A stretch of DNA of 64,000 nucleotides, taken from positions 185,801 to 249,800 of the forward strand of contig NZ_BAAAYN010000017.1 in assembly GCF_039536245.1 (NCBI RefSeq). Direction: 5' to 3'. Below the pieces are notes generated by a model. It was not told the origin of the DNA and searched no databases. It saw only the letters and a list, made by a program, of their open reading frames with translations. The position numbers and the translations under genes were made by a program. Every line of letters begins with the position of its first letter. Position 1 is the first letter of the stretch. This DNA is from Cryptosporangium minutisporangium (GTDB taxonomy: Bacteria > Actinomycetota > Actinomycetes > Mycobacteriales > Cryptosporangiaceae). Shown one piece after another: positions 51,720 to 60,426 of the stretch.

Positions 51720-52718
51720 TCACCGGGAGCCGTCGCGCAGAGCCGTCTCCGCGCAGCGGGCGGCGTTCGCCGGGCGGAAGTACGCACCGGCCGACGTTGG
51801 CGCGTCCGCGTGCGGCCGGACCCGCAGCTGCGCCCGGTTCTCCGCGAATTGGCTCCGGTAAGCGGTCGCGGTGACGCCGAAGTGCGCCTTGAACCGCCGC
51901 GCGAAGTAGTTCTGGTCCGGCCACCCGACCGACCGGCCGATCTGCGTCACCGGCTCGTCGGTGTCGAGCAGCAACTCCGCCGCCTTCTCCACCCGGTGCC
52001 TCGCGAGGTAGGCCATCGGCGGCAACCCGGTCGCCGACTTGAACAGCCGCACCAGGTACCCCGGCGTCAGGTGTAACTCGTCCGCCAGCTCGGCGAGCGT
52101 CCACGGATAGGCCGGACGCTCCTCCAGCAGCCGCATCGCACCGAGCACCGCCCCATGGGTCGGTCCGGGCGACTCCCCTGCCCGCCCGGACGCCGCCGCC
52201 CGCGCCACGATGCTCAGCGACAGGGTCAGCCGCGCCACCATGTCCGCTCGATGCGTGAGCACCGACTCCGAACCCAGCTCCGCCAACGCGTCCAGGTGCT
52301 CGATGCACTCCGCGAGCCGCGCGTCCGGCAGCGCCATACTCAGCACTCCACGGCGCTGCATCGCCATCGGGCCGGTCCACAGCAGGTACCCGAGCCCCGG
52401 GTCGGCTTTCGCCCAGGCCAGCTCCCGGTGCACCATCTGCGCCGGGACGCAGAGGTTGTAGAGCCGTAAGTCGCGGCATTCCTGGTACGCGTGCCACACC
52501 CCGGGCCGTAACAGCAGCACGTCGCCGCGCCGCAGCGGGTCGCGTCCGGCCGGCGACACGTGCAATCCTTCCCCACCGAGGACGAACGCCACCTCGAAGA
52601 AGCTGTGGGTGTGCGTCTTCTGCACCACCGAGTGCAGGAATCGAAATGCGTAGGCCTGGACGCCTTCGCGCAGGTAGAGCAGGCCGCTCCGCGCCTCGTT
52701 GACCGGGATCTCCCGCAC
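51720..52718 (-). CDS. AraC-family transcriptional regulator
   Basis: 332 residues. The cupin-like N-terminal sensor (about 1-140: THTHSFFEVAFVLGGEGLHVSPAGRDPLRRGDVLLLRPG in the frame) is followed by a C-terminal double helix-turn-helix (about 200-300: LAELADELHLTPGYLVRLFKSATGLPPMAYLARHRVEKA, IGRSVGWPDQNYFARRFKAHFGVT). Regulators of this kind sense a sugar. It is divergent from the permease genes of a glycoside-use locus across a 184-base gap, so it probably controls them. GTG at 52718 is the first start in frame. Confidence 0.92.
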   Translation of the reverse strand: MREIPVNEARSGLLYLREGVQAYAFRFLHSVVQKTHTHSFFEVAFVLGGEGLHVSPAGRDPLRRGDVLLLRPGVWHAYQECRDLRLYNLCVPAQMVHRELAWAKADPGLGYLLWTGPMAMQRRGVLSMALPDARLAECIEHLDALAELGSESVLTHRADMVARLTLSLSIVARAAASGRAGESPGPTHGAVLGAMRLLEERPAYPWTLAELADELHLTPGYLVRLFKSATGLPPMAYLARHRVEKAAELLLDTDEPVTQIGRSVGWPDQNYFARRFKAHFGVTATAYRSQFAENRAQLRVRPHADAPTSAGAYFRPANAARCAETALRDGSR

Positions 52719-52832
52719 GCCAGCACGCTACCGCTGGGCGACGCAAAAGTTAATTCTGTGCTACCGCGGGTGCATCCAGGGCTATCGACCCCTGGGTGGG
52801 CAGGCGCATGCTTCCTCCCCAAGAACGGTCGG

Positions 52833-52844
52833 TGGAACGTTTCA
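52833..52844. promoter_or_regulatory. LacI-type operator-like site upstream of the sugar ABC genes
   Basis: TGGAACGTTTCA matches the LacI-family operator TGAAACGTTTCA at 11 of 12 positions, 59 bases before the first permease start. No LacI gene lies in the window; the regulator could be elsewhere, or the match may be chance. Confidence 0.4.
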
Positions 52845-52902
52845 ATCGATCGTCCGGCAACCCCGGTCCACCCGACACCGCTGTCTGCCCGGAGGTGAGG
52901 CC

Positions 52903-53847
52903 ATGCCCGCGCGTACGCGCACCCGGCCCGCGCAGTCCGCGCCGCCGCCCCTCGACGAGCCGCCCACCCGTCGGCGCCGCCGCCCCGGCACGCTCTGGCT
53001 CTTCCTGGTGCCTGCGCTCGCGCTCTACGCGTTCGTCGTCCTGATCCCGAGCGGGCGCGGAGCTCTGCTCGCGTTCACCGACTGGGACGGCCTGAGCCCG
53101 GACCGGGCGTGGATCGGCTTGGACAACTTCCAAGCCATCCTCGACGACGAGGACGCGCGCGCCGCCGTGGGCCAGACGGTGCTGGTCGCGGTGGCGATCA
53201 TGGTCATCCAGAATGCGATCGGGCTGCTGCTCGCGCTCGGCGTCAACTCGCGGATCAAGAGCCGCAACGTCCTGCGCGTCTTCCTGTTCGCGCCGGCCGT
53301 GATGACTCCGGTCGTCGTCGGTGCGCTCTGGAAGAACCTGCTCGCCCCGGACGGCGCCGTGAACTGGGCGCTCGACACGGTCGGGCTCGGCAGCCTGAAG
53401 CAGGACTGGCTGGGCGACCCGAACGTCGCGATCTGGTCGGTCGTCGGCGTGGTCGTCTGGCAGTTCGCCGGCTACTCGATGGTGATCTTCCTGGCCGGCC
53501 TCCAGGGCGTCCCGCAGGACGTCTACGAGGCCGCCGAGGTGGACGGAGCGGGCCCGGTCCGCCGGTTCCGACACGTGGTGTTTCCGCTGCTCGCGCCCGC
53601 CACGACGATCAACCTGATGCTCTCGATCATCGGCGGGCTCAAGCTGTTCGACCAGGTCTGGGTGATGACCGGCGGAGGTCCCGGCCACTCCAGCGAAACG
53701 CTGTCCACGCTCATCTACAAGGACGCGTTCCAGTTCGGCGAATTCGCGTACAGCATCGCGCTCGCGGTCGTCCTGACGATCTTCGTGGCGCTCATCTCCA
53801 GCGGTCAGTACTGGCTGCTCCGCCGCCAGGAGGAGGCGTCCCGATGA
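52903..53847 (+). CDS. Sugar ABC transporter permease 1 (CUT1, MalF/LacF type)
   Basis: 314 residues with six hydrophobic segments. The permease EAA loop is seen as EAAEVDGAGPVRRFRHVVFPLLAP (about residues 208-231), which contacts the ATPase. ATG at 52903 with GGAGGTGAGG upstream; the longer frame is a shadow. Imports an oligosaccharide or glycoside together with the next permease and the lipoprotein at 57323. No ATPase is encoded here, so a shared MsiK-type ATPase is expected. Confidence 0.93.
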   Translation: MPARTRTRPAQSAPPPLDEPPTRRRRRPGTLWLFLVPALALYAFVVLIPSGRGALLAFTDWDGLSPDRAWIGLDNFQAILDDEDARAAVGQTVLVAVAIMVIQNAIGLLLALGVNSRIKSRNVLRVFLFAPAVMTPVVVGALWKNLLAPDGAVNWALDTVGLGSLKQDWLGDPNVAIWSVVGVVVWQFAGYSMVIFLAGLQGVPQDVYEAAEVDGAGPVRRFRHVVFPLLAPATTINLMLSIIGGLKLFDQVWVMTGGGPGHSSETLSTLIYKDAFQFGEFAYSIALAVVLTIFVALISSGQYWLLRRQEEASR

Positions 53848-54665
53848 GGTCCTACAGCTGGCGGACGTTCGTCCTCGAGTTGGTGATGCTCGCGGTGACC
53901 GTCGCGTTCGCGTTCCCGCTCTACGTGCTGGTCAACCTGTCGCTCCGCGACCCGCAGGACCCCTCGTCCGCGGCCAGCCCCACGACGTCCCCGACCACCC
54001 AGAACTATGCCGACGCCTGGCAGCAGGCGGGTCTCGGCGGGGCGATCGCGAACAGCGCCCTGGTCACGATCGCCAGTGTCGTGGTGATCGTGCTGGTCTC
54101 CTCGCTGGCGGCCTACCCGCTGGCCCGCTCGACCGCTGCCTGGTCCCGCGCGACGTTCCTACTGGTCATGCTGGGCCTGCTACTGCCGTTCCAGCTGGCG
54201 CTGCTGCCGCTCTACCAAACGATCCGCGACCTGCACCTGCTCGGGACGCCGTGGGCGTTGGTGCTGTTCTACAGCGGTCTCCAAGTGCCGTTCGCGACGT
54301 TCCTCTACGTCGGCTTCCTCCGAGCGATGCCCAGGGACTACGAGGAGGCGGCGCTGCTGGACGGCTGCTCACCGTTCCAGGCGTTCCGCAGTGTCGTCTT
54401 CCCGCTGCTGCGGCCGGTCACCGGCACCGTCGTCATCCTCAACGCGGTGCTGGTCTGGAACGACTTCCTGACGCCGCTGCTCTACCTGAGCGGAAGTACC
54501 CAGCAGACGATCCCGGTCGCCATCTTCGGCTTCCTGGGCCAGTACGTCTCGCAGTGGGAGCTGGTCTTCGCCGGCCTGGTCATCGGCTCGCTGCCGATCC
54601 TCGTCGTCTATTTCGCGATGCAACGCCACATCATCAAGGGCTTCGCCGGAGGGCTGAAGGGTTGA
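53844..54665 (+). CDS. Sugar ABC transporter permease 2 (CUT1, MalG/LacG type)
   Basis: 273 residues with six hydrophobic segments and the EAA loop EEAALLDGCSPFQAFRSVVFPLLRP (about residues 172-196). The ATG at 53844 overlaps the permease 1 stop by ATGA. The long N-terminal frame upstream is not coding. It pairs with permease 1 to form the membrane channel. Confidence 0.93.
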   Translation: MRSYSWRTFVLELVMLAVTVAFAFPLYVLVNLSLRDPQDPSSAASPTTSPTTQNYADAWQQAGLGGAIANSALVTIASVVVIVLVSSLAAYPLARSTAAWSRATFLLVMLGLLLPFQLALLPLYQTIRDLHLLGTPWALVLFYSGLQVPFATFLYVGFLRAMPRDYEEAALLDGCSPFQAFRSVVFPLLRPVTGTVVILNAVLVWNDFLTPLLYLSGSTQQTIPVAIFGFLGQYVSQWELVFAGLVIGSLPILVVYFAMQRHIIKGFAGGLKG

Positions 54666-54667
54666 TC

Positions 54668-57295
54668 ATGCTGACCCCGTACGCACTGAGTTGTGACGGC
54701 CGGACCACGCCGCTGGGCCTCGACGAGCGCACGCCGCTGCTCTCCTGGCGCCTCCGGTCCGACCGGCGCGGCGACGCCCAGACCGCCTACCGGATCCTCG
54801 TCACCGAGGACGGCGTCCGGCGCTGGGACAGCGGCCGCGTCGAAGCGGGCGAGAACGCTCAGATCCGGTACGACGGCCCGGCGCTGCGCTCCGGCACCCG
54901 GTACGAGTGGAGCGTCACGGTCTGGAACGCCGACGGCGCCGAGGCGGGCACCGCTGACTCCTGGTTCGAGACCGCGCTGCTGCACCCGGACGAGTGGGCC
55001 GCGGTCTGGATCGGTCGCGACCCGAGGATCCAGCCGCCGTTCGACCCGCCGGTCGTCGACGACCTGACCGACCGGGTCCGGCACCTGGCCCCGCCGCCGC
55101 ACCTCCGCCGGGCGTTCCAGCTGGCGTCGCCGCCGGTCCGCGCTCGCCTCTACGCGACCGCCCGGGGGGTGTACGAGCCCCGACTGAACGGGGTTCGGAT
55201 CGGCGACCGGGAACTCGCGCCGGGCTGGACCGAGTACCGCACTCGCATCCTGTACCAGACCTACGACGTCACCGACGTCGTGCAGGCCGGCGAGAACGTA
55301 CTCGGCGCGGTGCTCGCCGACGGCTGGTGGTCGGGGTACGTCGGCTTCGACAGCCGGCACCAGGCCCAGCACTACGGCGACGCACCGCAGTTCCTGGCCC
55401 AGCTCGTTTGCGAGTTCGCGGACGGCTCGACCCGCACGATCACCACCGACTCCGAGTGGGTCGAGCGTCCCGGGCCGATCCGCTACGCCGACCTGCTGAT
55501 GGGCCAGCACGAGGACGCGGCCCTCGCGCTCCCGGGCTGGGACTCCCCCGGCTACGACGCGCACGGGTGGACGCCCGTCCAGGTAGTGGACACCGCACCC
55601 GGGCCACTCGTCGCCGAGCCGGACGAACCGATCCGGGTGACCGAGGAACTGCACCCGGTCTCGGTGACCGCACTGGGCGACGGCCGGCACCTGGTGGACT
55701 TCGGCCAGAACATGGTCGGCCGGATCCGGCTGACGATCCGGGACGCCAAGCCCGGCCAGCGGATCCGGCTGCGCCACGCCGAGGTGCTGACCGACGGCGA
55801 GCTCTACACCGAGAACCTGCGCACCGCCGAGGCCACCGACCTCTACCTGGCCGCCGGGCAACCGCTGGAAACCTTCGAGCCGTCCTTCACGTTCCACGGC
55901 TTCCGCTACGTCGAGGTGACCGGCTACCCCGGCACGCTGGCGGCCAGGGACGTCGTCGGCCGCGTCCTGCACAGCGACACACCGTTCACCGGTTCGTTCG
56001 AGTGCGACGACGAGACGGTCAACCGGCTGTACCGCAACATCCGCTGGGGACAGCGCGGCAACTGGGTGTCGGTACCCACCGACTGCCCGCAGCGGGACGA
56101 GCGGCTCGGGTGGCTCGCCGACGCGCAGATCTTCGCGCCGACCGCGATGCGCAACGCCGACGTCCAGGCGTTCTTCGCCCGGTGGCTCGCCGACGTACGG
56201 GCCGCCGCGACCCCGGAGGGCGCGTTCCCGGACATCGCACCGAAGGTCGCGATGCTCACCGAGGGCGCGCCGGCCTGGGGTGACGGGGGCGTGATCATCC
56301 CGTGGCTCCTGTACCGCGCCTACGGCGACACCAGGACCCTCGAGCGCTCGTACGACTCGATGACCGCGTGGATCGGGCACGTCCACCGCCACAACCCCGA
56401 TCTGATCTGGCGTCACCGGGTCGGCAACAACTACGGCGACTGGCTCCAGGTGGACGCCGAAACTCCACGAGACCTCCTGGCCACCGCGTACTTCGCCCAG
56501 AGCACCGCGCTGGTCGCCGCCGCGGCACGCGTCCTCGGCCGGGACCCGGAGCCTTACGACACCCTGCACGCGCGCATCCGCGCGGCGTTCGTCGACGCTT
56601 TCGTCGAGGACGACGGCCGGGTCATCGGCGACACCCAGACCGGTTACCTGCTCGCGCTCGGGTTCGACCTGCTGCCGCCGCACCTGGTGAAGCCAGCTTT
56701 CGCTCGTCTCGCGGCCGACGTGGAGAAGCGCGACCACCACCTGACCACGGGGTTCGTGGGGGTGGCGCTGCTCTGTCCGGTGCTCGCTCGGCACGGCCGC
56801 CCCGACCTGGCCTACGCCCTACTGCACCAGGACACCTACCCCTCCTGGGGCTACTCGATCGTCCACGGCGCGACCACGATCTGGGAGCGCTGGGACGGCT
56901 GGACCGCCGATCGGGGATTCCAGGCCGCCCAGATGAACTCGTTCAACCACTACAGCCTGGGCTCGGTCGGCGACTGGCTCTACGGCGGCGTCGCCGGGAT
57001 CGAGCAGGCGCCGGACTCGGTGGGCTACCGGGCGCTCGTCCTGCGTCCCACCGTCGGCGGGCGCCTCACCTGGGCCCGCGCGAGCCAGGAAACGATCCGC
57101 GGCCGGGTCGCCTGCGGGTGGCGCCTCGACGGCGACCAGGTCGTCGTCGACGTCGAACTCCCGCCGGGCACCACCGCCGACCTGCTCGTCCCCACCTCCG
57201 ATCCGACGTCGATCCGCGACGGGAACGGCGAAGCCGTTCCCGGGCCGGAGCTCCGGTTGACGTCCGGCACCTACCGATTCACCGCCCCCCGATAA
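54668..57295 (+). CDS. Alpha-L-rhamnosidase, glycoside hydrolase family 78
   Basis: 875 residues. It removes terminal rhamnose from plant glycosides or pectin. Domains in order: an N-terminal beta-sandwich (about 1-120), a carbohydrate-binding-like domain (about 130-290), a beta-sandwich, an alpha/alpha-barrel (about 400-770), and a C-terminal beta-sandwich. The general acid lies in the DCPQRDERLGW region and the base is the Glu of TTIWERWDGW. No signal peptide, so it acts in the cytoplasm on imported glycosides. It starts 2 bases after the permease stop. A strong operon member. Confidence 0.92.
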   Translation: MLTPYALSCDGRTTPLGLDERTPLLSWRLRSDRRGDAQTAYRILVTEDGVRRWDSGRVEAGENAQIRYDGPALRSGTRYEWSVTVWNADGAEAGTADSWFETALLHPDEWAAVWIGRDPRIQPPFDPPVVDDLTDRVRHLAPPPHLRRAFQLASPPVRARLYATARGVYEPRLNGVRIGDRELAPGWTEYRTRILYQTYDVTDVVQAGENVLGAVLADGWWSGYVGFDSRHQAQHYGDAPQFLAQLVCEFADGSTRTITTDSEWVERPGPIRYADLLMGQHEDAALALPGWDSPGYDAHGWTPVQVVDTAPGPLVAEPDEPIRVTEELHPVSVTALGDGRHLVDFGQNMVGRIRLTIRDAKPGQRIRLRHAEVLTDGELYTENLRTAEATDLYLAAGQPLETFEPSFTFHGFRYVEVTGYPGTLAARDVVGRVLHSDTPFTGSFECDDETVNRLYRNIRWGQRGNWVSVPTDCPQRDERLGWLADAQIFAPTAMRNADVQAFFARWLADVRAAATPEGAFPDIAPKVAMLTEGAPAWGDGGVIIPWLLYRAYGDTRTLERSYDSMTAWIGHVHRHNPDLIWRHRVGNNYGDWLQVDAETPRDLLATAYFAQSTALVAAAARVLGRDPEPYDTLHARIRAAFVDAFVEDDGRVIGDTQTGYLLALGFDLLPPHLVKPAFARLAADVEKRDHHLTTGFVGVALLCPVLARHGRPDLAYALLHQDTYPSWGYSIVHGATTIWERWDGWTADRGFQAAQMNSFNHYSLGSVGDWLYGGVAGIEQAPDSVGYRALVLRPTVGGRLTWARASQETIRGRVACGWRLDGDQVVVDVELPPGTTADLLVPTSDPTSIRDGNGEAVPGPELRLTSGTYRFTAPR

Positions 57296-57322
57296 CCCCC
57301 ACCCCACTCCGGGAGGACACCG

Positions 57323-58597
57323 ATGTCCAGAAAGCGGTCACTCGCCACTGCCGTACTCGCGGCGAGCGTTGCGCTCACCGCAGCCTGCTCCGGCGGTACC
57401 AACGCCGCGAACGACGACGGCGGCGGTGGCGACACGCTGCGCATCGCGTCGGTCGCCACCGACCGGGTCGGCACCGAGGCGGTGATCGCCGCCTTCAAGA
57501 AGTCCCACCCGGACGTCGAGTTCACGACGTCGTACGCCGACACCGACCAGTACCAGGGGACGCTACGCACGCAGCTGGCCAGCGGCACCGCCCCGGACGT
57601 GTTCTTCGCCTGGCCGGGTAACGGCAACCCGGGCGCGATCGAGGTCCTGGCCCCGACCGGCTACATCGAGGACCTCTCCGACCGCCCGTGGGTGAGCGAC
57701 ATCCCGGACGGGATCAAACCGGTCACCGAGGTGGACGGCAAGACGTACGTGGTCCCGCTGACGTTCGCCGGGATCGGCGCCCTCTACAACAAGAAGGCGC
57801 TGACCGACATCGGCGGCAAGGAGCCGACGACCTGGTCGGAGATGCTGACGCTCTGCGGCACGGCCAAGTCCAAGGGCAAGGCGCTGTTCGCGCTCGGCAA
57901 CCAGACGAACTGGGTCACCCAGCTGGCCGACTACGCGCTGGCCGCGACGCTCGTCTACGGCAAGACGCCGGACTTCGCCCAGCAGATGACCGACGGGAAG
58001 GCGACGTTCGCCGGGTCGGCGTGGAAGACCGCGCTAGTCCAGTACCAGGAGATGGAGAAGCGGGGCTGCTTCTCGGCCAACCCGCTCGGCACGTCGGTGG
58101 AGAACGCGGTTTCGCAGGTCGCCTCCGGTAAGTCGGTCGGCATGATCCACGTGACCTCGGGGCTCAACCAGCTGAAGGCGGAGGCTCCGAGCGGTACCGA
58201 GTTCGGCATGTTCGCCGTGCCCGCCACCGACAACCAGGCCGACACCCGGATGCCCGGCGCCGCCGGCGGTTCGTACGCGGTGAACGCGAAGGCGAAGAAC
58301 AAAGACCTCGCGCAGGAGTTCATCGACTTCCTCGGAACCCCGGAGGCGATCAACGCCTACGCGCAGGAGACCGGCAACCTGCCGGGTATCCCGAACGACG
58401 AGTTCAAGGCCGACCCGGCGCTCCAGCCGCTGATCGACGCGCAGAAGGCCGGCAAGACCGTGCCGTTCATGGACCAGCTCTGGCCCAACCCGAAGGTCCA
58501 GAACGTGCACTTCGCAGCGATCCAGGACATGTTCTCCGGCAAGGCGACGCCGGATCAGGTACTCGCCCGGATGGACGAGGCCTACAAGGCCGGCTGA
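57323..58597 (+). CDS. Sugar ABC transporter solute-binding lipoprotein
   Basis: 424 residues. The signal peptide is followed by a lipobox ALTAACSGG, with the lipidated Cys at residue 22. The rest is a family 1 extracellular solute-binding protein (DTLRIASVATDRVGTEAVIAAFKKSHPDVEF, GTAPDVFFAWPGNGNPG, LYNKKALTDIGGKEPTTWSEM, AGGSYAVNAKAKNKDLAQEFIDFLGTPEA in pieces). It captures the glycoside for the two permeases. ATG at 57323 with GGAGGAC upstream. Ligand unknown, but the adjacent GH78 suggests a rhamnoside. Confidence 0.93.
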   Translation: MSRKRSLATAVLAASVALTAACSGGTNAANDDGGGGDTLRIASVATDRVGTEAVIAAFKKSHPDVEFTTSYADTDQYQGTLRTQLASGTAPDVFFAWPGNGNPGAIEVLAPTGYIEDLSDRPWVSDIPDGIKPVTEVDGKTYVVPLTFAGIGALYNKKALTDIGGKEPTTWSEMLTLCGTAKSKGKALFALGNQTNWVTQLADYALAATLVYGKTPDFAQQMTDGKATFAGSAWKTALVQYQEMEKRGCFSANPLGTSVENAVSQVASGKSVGMIHVTSGLNQLKAEAPSGTEFGMFAVPATDNQADTRMPGAAGGSYAVNAKAKNKDLAQEFIDFLGTPEAINAYAQETGNLPGIPNDEFKADPALQPLIDAQKAGKTVPFMDQLWPNPKVQNVHFAAIQDMFSGKATPDQVLARMDEAYKAG

Positions 58598-58610
58598 CCG
58601 GAAACAACGA

Positions 58611-58642
58611 GGCGGGGCGGCCCCGAGAGGGGTCGTCCCGCC
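58611..58642 (+). terminator. Terminator of the rhamnoside operon
   Basis: A 14-bp stem, GGCGGGGCGGCCCC (58611-58624) and GGGGTCGTCCCGCC (58629-58642), with a GAGA loop. Two G-U pairs are used in the RNA. It lies 13 bases past the solute-binding protein stop. Confidence 0.75.
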
Positions 58643-58661
58643 GTGTCAATCCCACAGTCGA

Positions 58662-58874
58662 TTAGCCAATGAGTTGCAATGCCCAGCGCATCCGGTCGGC
58701 CGCCATCTCGGGGTGCTCGCCGTACTCGGCAGCGAGCCAACAGGCGCAGCCGGTCGGGCCGCCGAAGCTCCGCAGGCTGTCGTCGATCGCGGCTTCCACC
58801 TGAGCGGGCGTTGGATGCTCGGACGGTTGCAGCGGGCTGACGAACAGCGCTTCGGCCGCCACTGCAAGCGACAT
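58662..58874 (-). CDS. Small uncharacterised protein (70 aa)
   Basis: 70 residues. The ATG at 58874 has GGGGGG about 9 bases upstream. Sequence features: SLAVAAEALFVS, helical SEHPTPAQVEAAIDDSLRSFG, then TGCACWLAAEYGEHPEMAADRMRWALQLI with two Cys. It resembles small actinomycete proteins with the pattern EYGEHPE..RMRWA, but I cannot name a family. It converges on the terminator of the rhamnoside operon and is divergent from the GH1 gene. Confidence 0.6.
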   Translation of the reverse strand: MSLAVAAEALFVSPLQPSEHPTPAQVEAAIDDSLRSFGGPTGCACWLAAEYGEHPEMAADRMRWALQLIG

Positions 58875-59054
58875 CTAGATCACCCCCCTTCGTCTGCCCC
58901 ACTGTATGACCATCGTCACTCCGGCGCCCGATGAATGGACATTGCCGGTTGCAAGCCTCCCATTACTACCTTATTGAGGGCAAAACAACACCTCTAACGC
59001 GCGTGACGAGGACGTACGAGACCCCCCGCTAAGCTGCTCCACCGGAGGTGGAGC

Positions 59055-60422
59055 GTGACCGTATCCGAGCAATTCCCCCAATTTCCACCAGACTTCGTAT
59101 GGGGCGTGGCGACCGCTTCGTATCAAATCGAAGGCGCGGTCAACGAAGACGGACGCGGTCCGTCGGTGTGGGACACGTTCAGTCACACTCCGGGGAAAAC
59201 CCATAACGGCGAAACCGGTGACGTCGCCGACGACCACTACCACCGGTACGCCGAGGACCTGGACCTGATGGCCGGCCTGGGGGTGGACGCCTACCGCTTC
59301 TCGATCGCCTGGCCGCGGATCCAGCCGACCGGTGACGGCCCGGCCAACCCCGCCGGCCTGGACTTCTACGACCGGCTCGTGGACGCGATGCTGGCGCGCG
59401 GGATCACCCCCGCGGCGACGCTCTACCACTGGGACCTCCCGCAGGCCCAGGAAGACAAGGGTGGCTGGCTGCAGCGGGACATCCCGCAGCGGTTCGCCGA
59501 CTTCACCGCGCTCGTCGCCGAGCGGCTGGGCGACCGGGTCGGCTACTGGATCACGCTCAACGAGCCGTTCGTCGTCACCGCGTTCGGGTACGCGCTGGGC
59601 ACGCACGCCCCGGGGCAACGGCTACTCGCCGGCGCGTTCCCGGTGGCGCACCACCAGCTGCTCGGGCATGGTCTCTCGATCGAGGCGCTGCGCGCGGCCG
59701 GCGTCTCGGGCAAGCTCGGCGTCACGAACGCGCTCGCGCCGGTGCACCCGGCGGCCGACGACCCGGCCGACGCCGCTGCGGCGAGCATCCTGGACCTGCT
59801 GCACAACCGCACGTACACCGACCCGCTGCTGCTCGGCCGCTACCCCGACGACGTGCCGACCGTGTACCGCGGCGCCGACCTGTCGGTGATCAAGGACGGC
59901 GACCTCGCCACGATCTCCACGCCGATCGACTTCTTCGGCGTGAACTTCTACAACCCGCAGCGGGTCGTCGCGTCCGGGCCGGAGAACTTCGGCCACGAGA
60001 TCGTCGAGTACCCCGGCGTCTCCACCACGGCGATGGGCTGGCCGGTCGTTCCGGAGGCGTTCACCGAGCTGCTCACCGGCCTGACCGCGCGCTACGGCGA
60101 GAAGCTGCCGCCGATCTACATCACCGAGAACGGCGCGGCCTACGACGACAAGGCCGACGCCGACGGCCGCGTCCAGGACGACGACCGGATCGCCTACCTC
60201 GACGCCCACCTCCGCGCGGTGTACGCGGCGATGGCGGCCGGAGCCGACGTCCGCGGCTACTTCTGCTGGTCGTTCCTCGACAACTTCGAGTGGGCCGAGG
60301 GGTACGCGAAGCGGTTCGGGCTCGTCCGCGTCGACTACGAAACGCAGCAGCGGACACCGAAGGCGTCGTACGACTGGTTCCGCGCCGTCATCGCCCGCAC
60401 CCGGGACGCCCACGGCGAGTAG
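59055..60422 (+). CDS. Beta-glucosidase, glycoside hydrolase family 1
   Basis: 455 residues, normal GH1 length. The (beta/alpha)8 barrel has FVWGVATASYQIEGAVNEDGRGPSVWDTFSHTPGK at the N-terminus in pieces, the acid/base Glu in WITLNEPFVV (about residue 165) and the nucleophile Glu in YITENGAAYDD (about 355). No signal peptide, so intracellular. GTG at 59055 with GGAGGTGG upstream. It may finish glucosides left by the rhamnosidase (as from rutinosides), but it has its own transcript and is separated by a terminator. Confidence 0.94.
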   Translation: MTVSEQFPQFPPDFVWGVATASYQIEGAVNEDGRGPSVWDTFSHTPGKTHNGETGDVADDHYHRYAEDLDLMAGLGVDAYRFSIAWPRIQPTGDGPANPAGLDFYDRLVDAMLARGITPAATLYHWDLPQAQEDKGGWLQRDIPQRFADFTALVAERLGDRVGYWITLNEPFVVTAFGYALGTHAPGQRLLAGAFPVAHHQLLGHGLSIEALRAAGVSGKLGVTNALAPVHPAADDPADAAAASILDLLHNRTYTDPLLLGRYPDDVPTVYRGADLSVIKDGDLATISTPIDFFGVNFYNPQRVVASGPENFGHEIVEYPGVSTTAMGWPVVPEAFTELLTGLTARYGEKLPPIYITENGAAYDDKADADGRVQDDDRIAYLDAHLRAVYAAMAAGADVRGYFCWSFLDNFEWAEGYAKRFGLVRVDYETQQRTPKASYDWFRAVIARTRDAHGE

Positions 60423-60426
60423 TCGG

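Noticed and set aside
54608-56794. 728-residue minus-strand open frame
   Set aside because: Antisense to the GH78 gene, whose motifs are clear. Composition is typical of a shadow frame.
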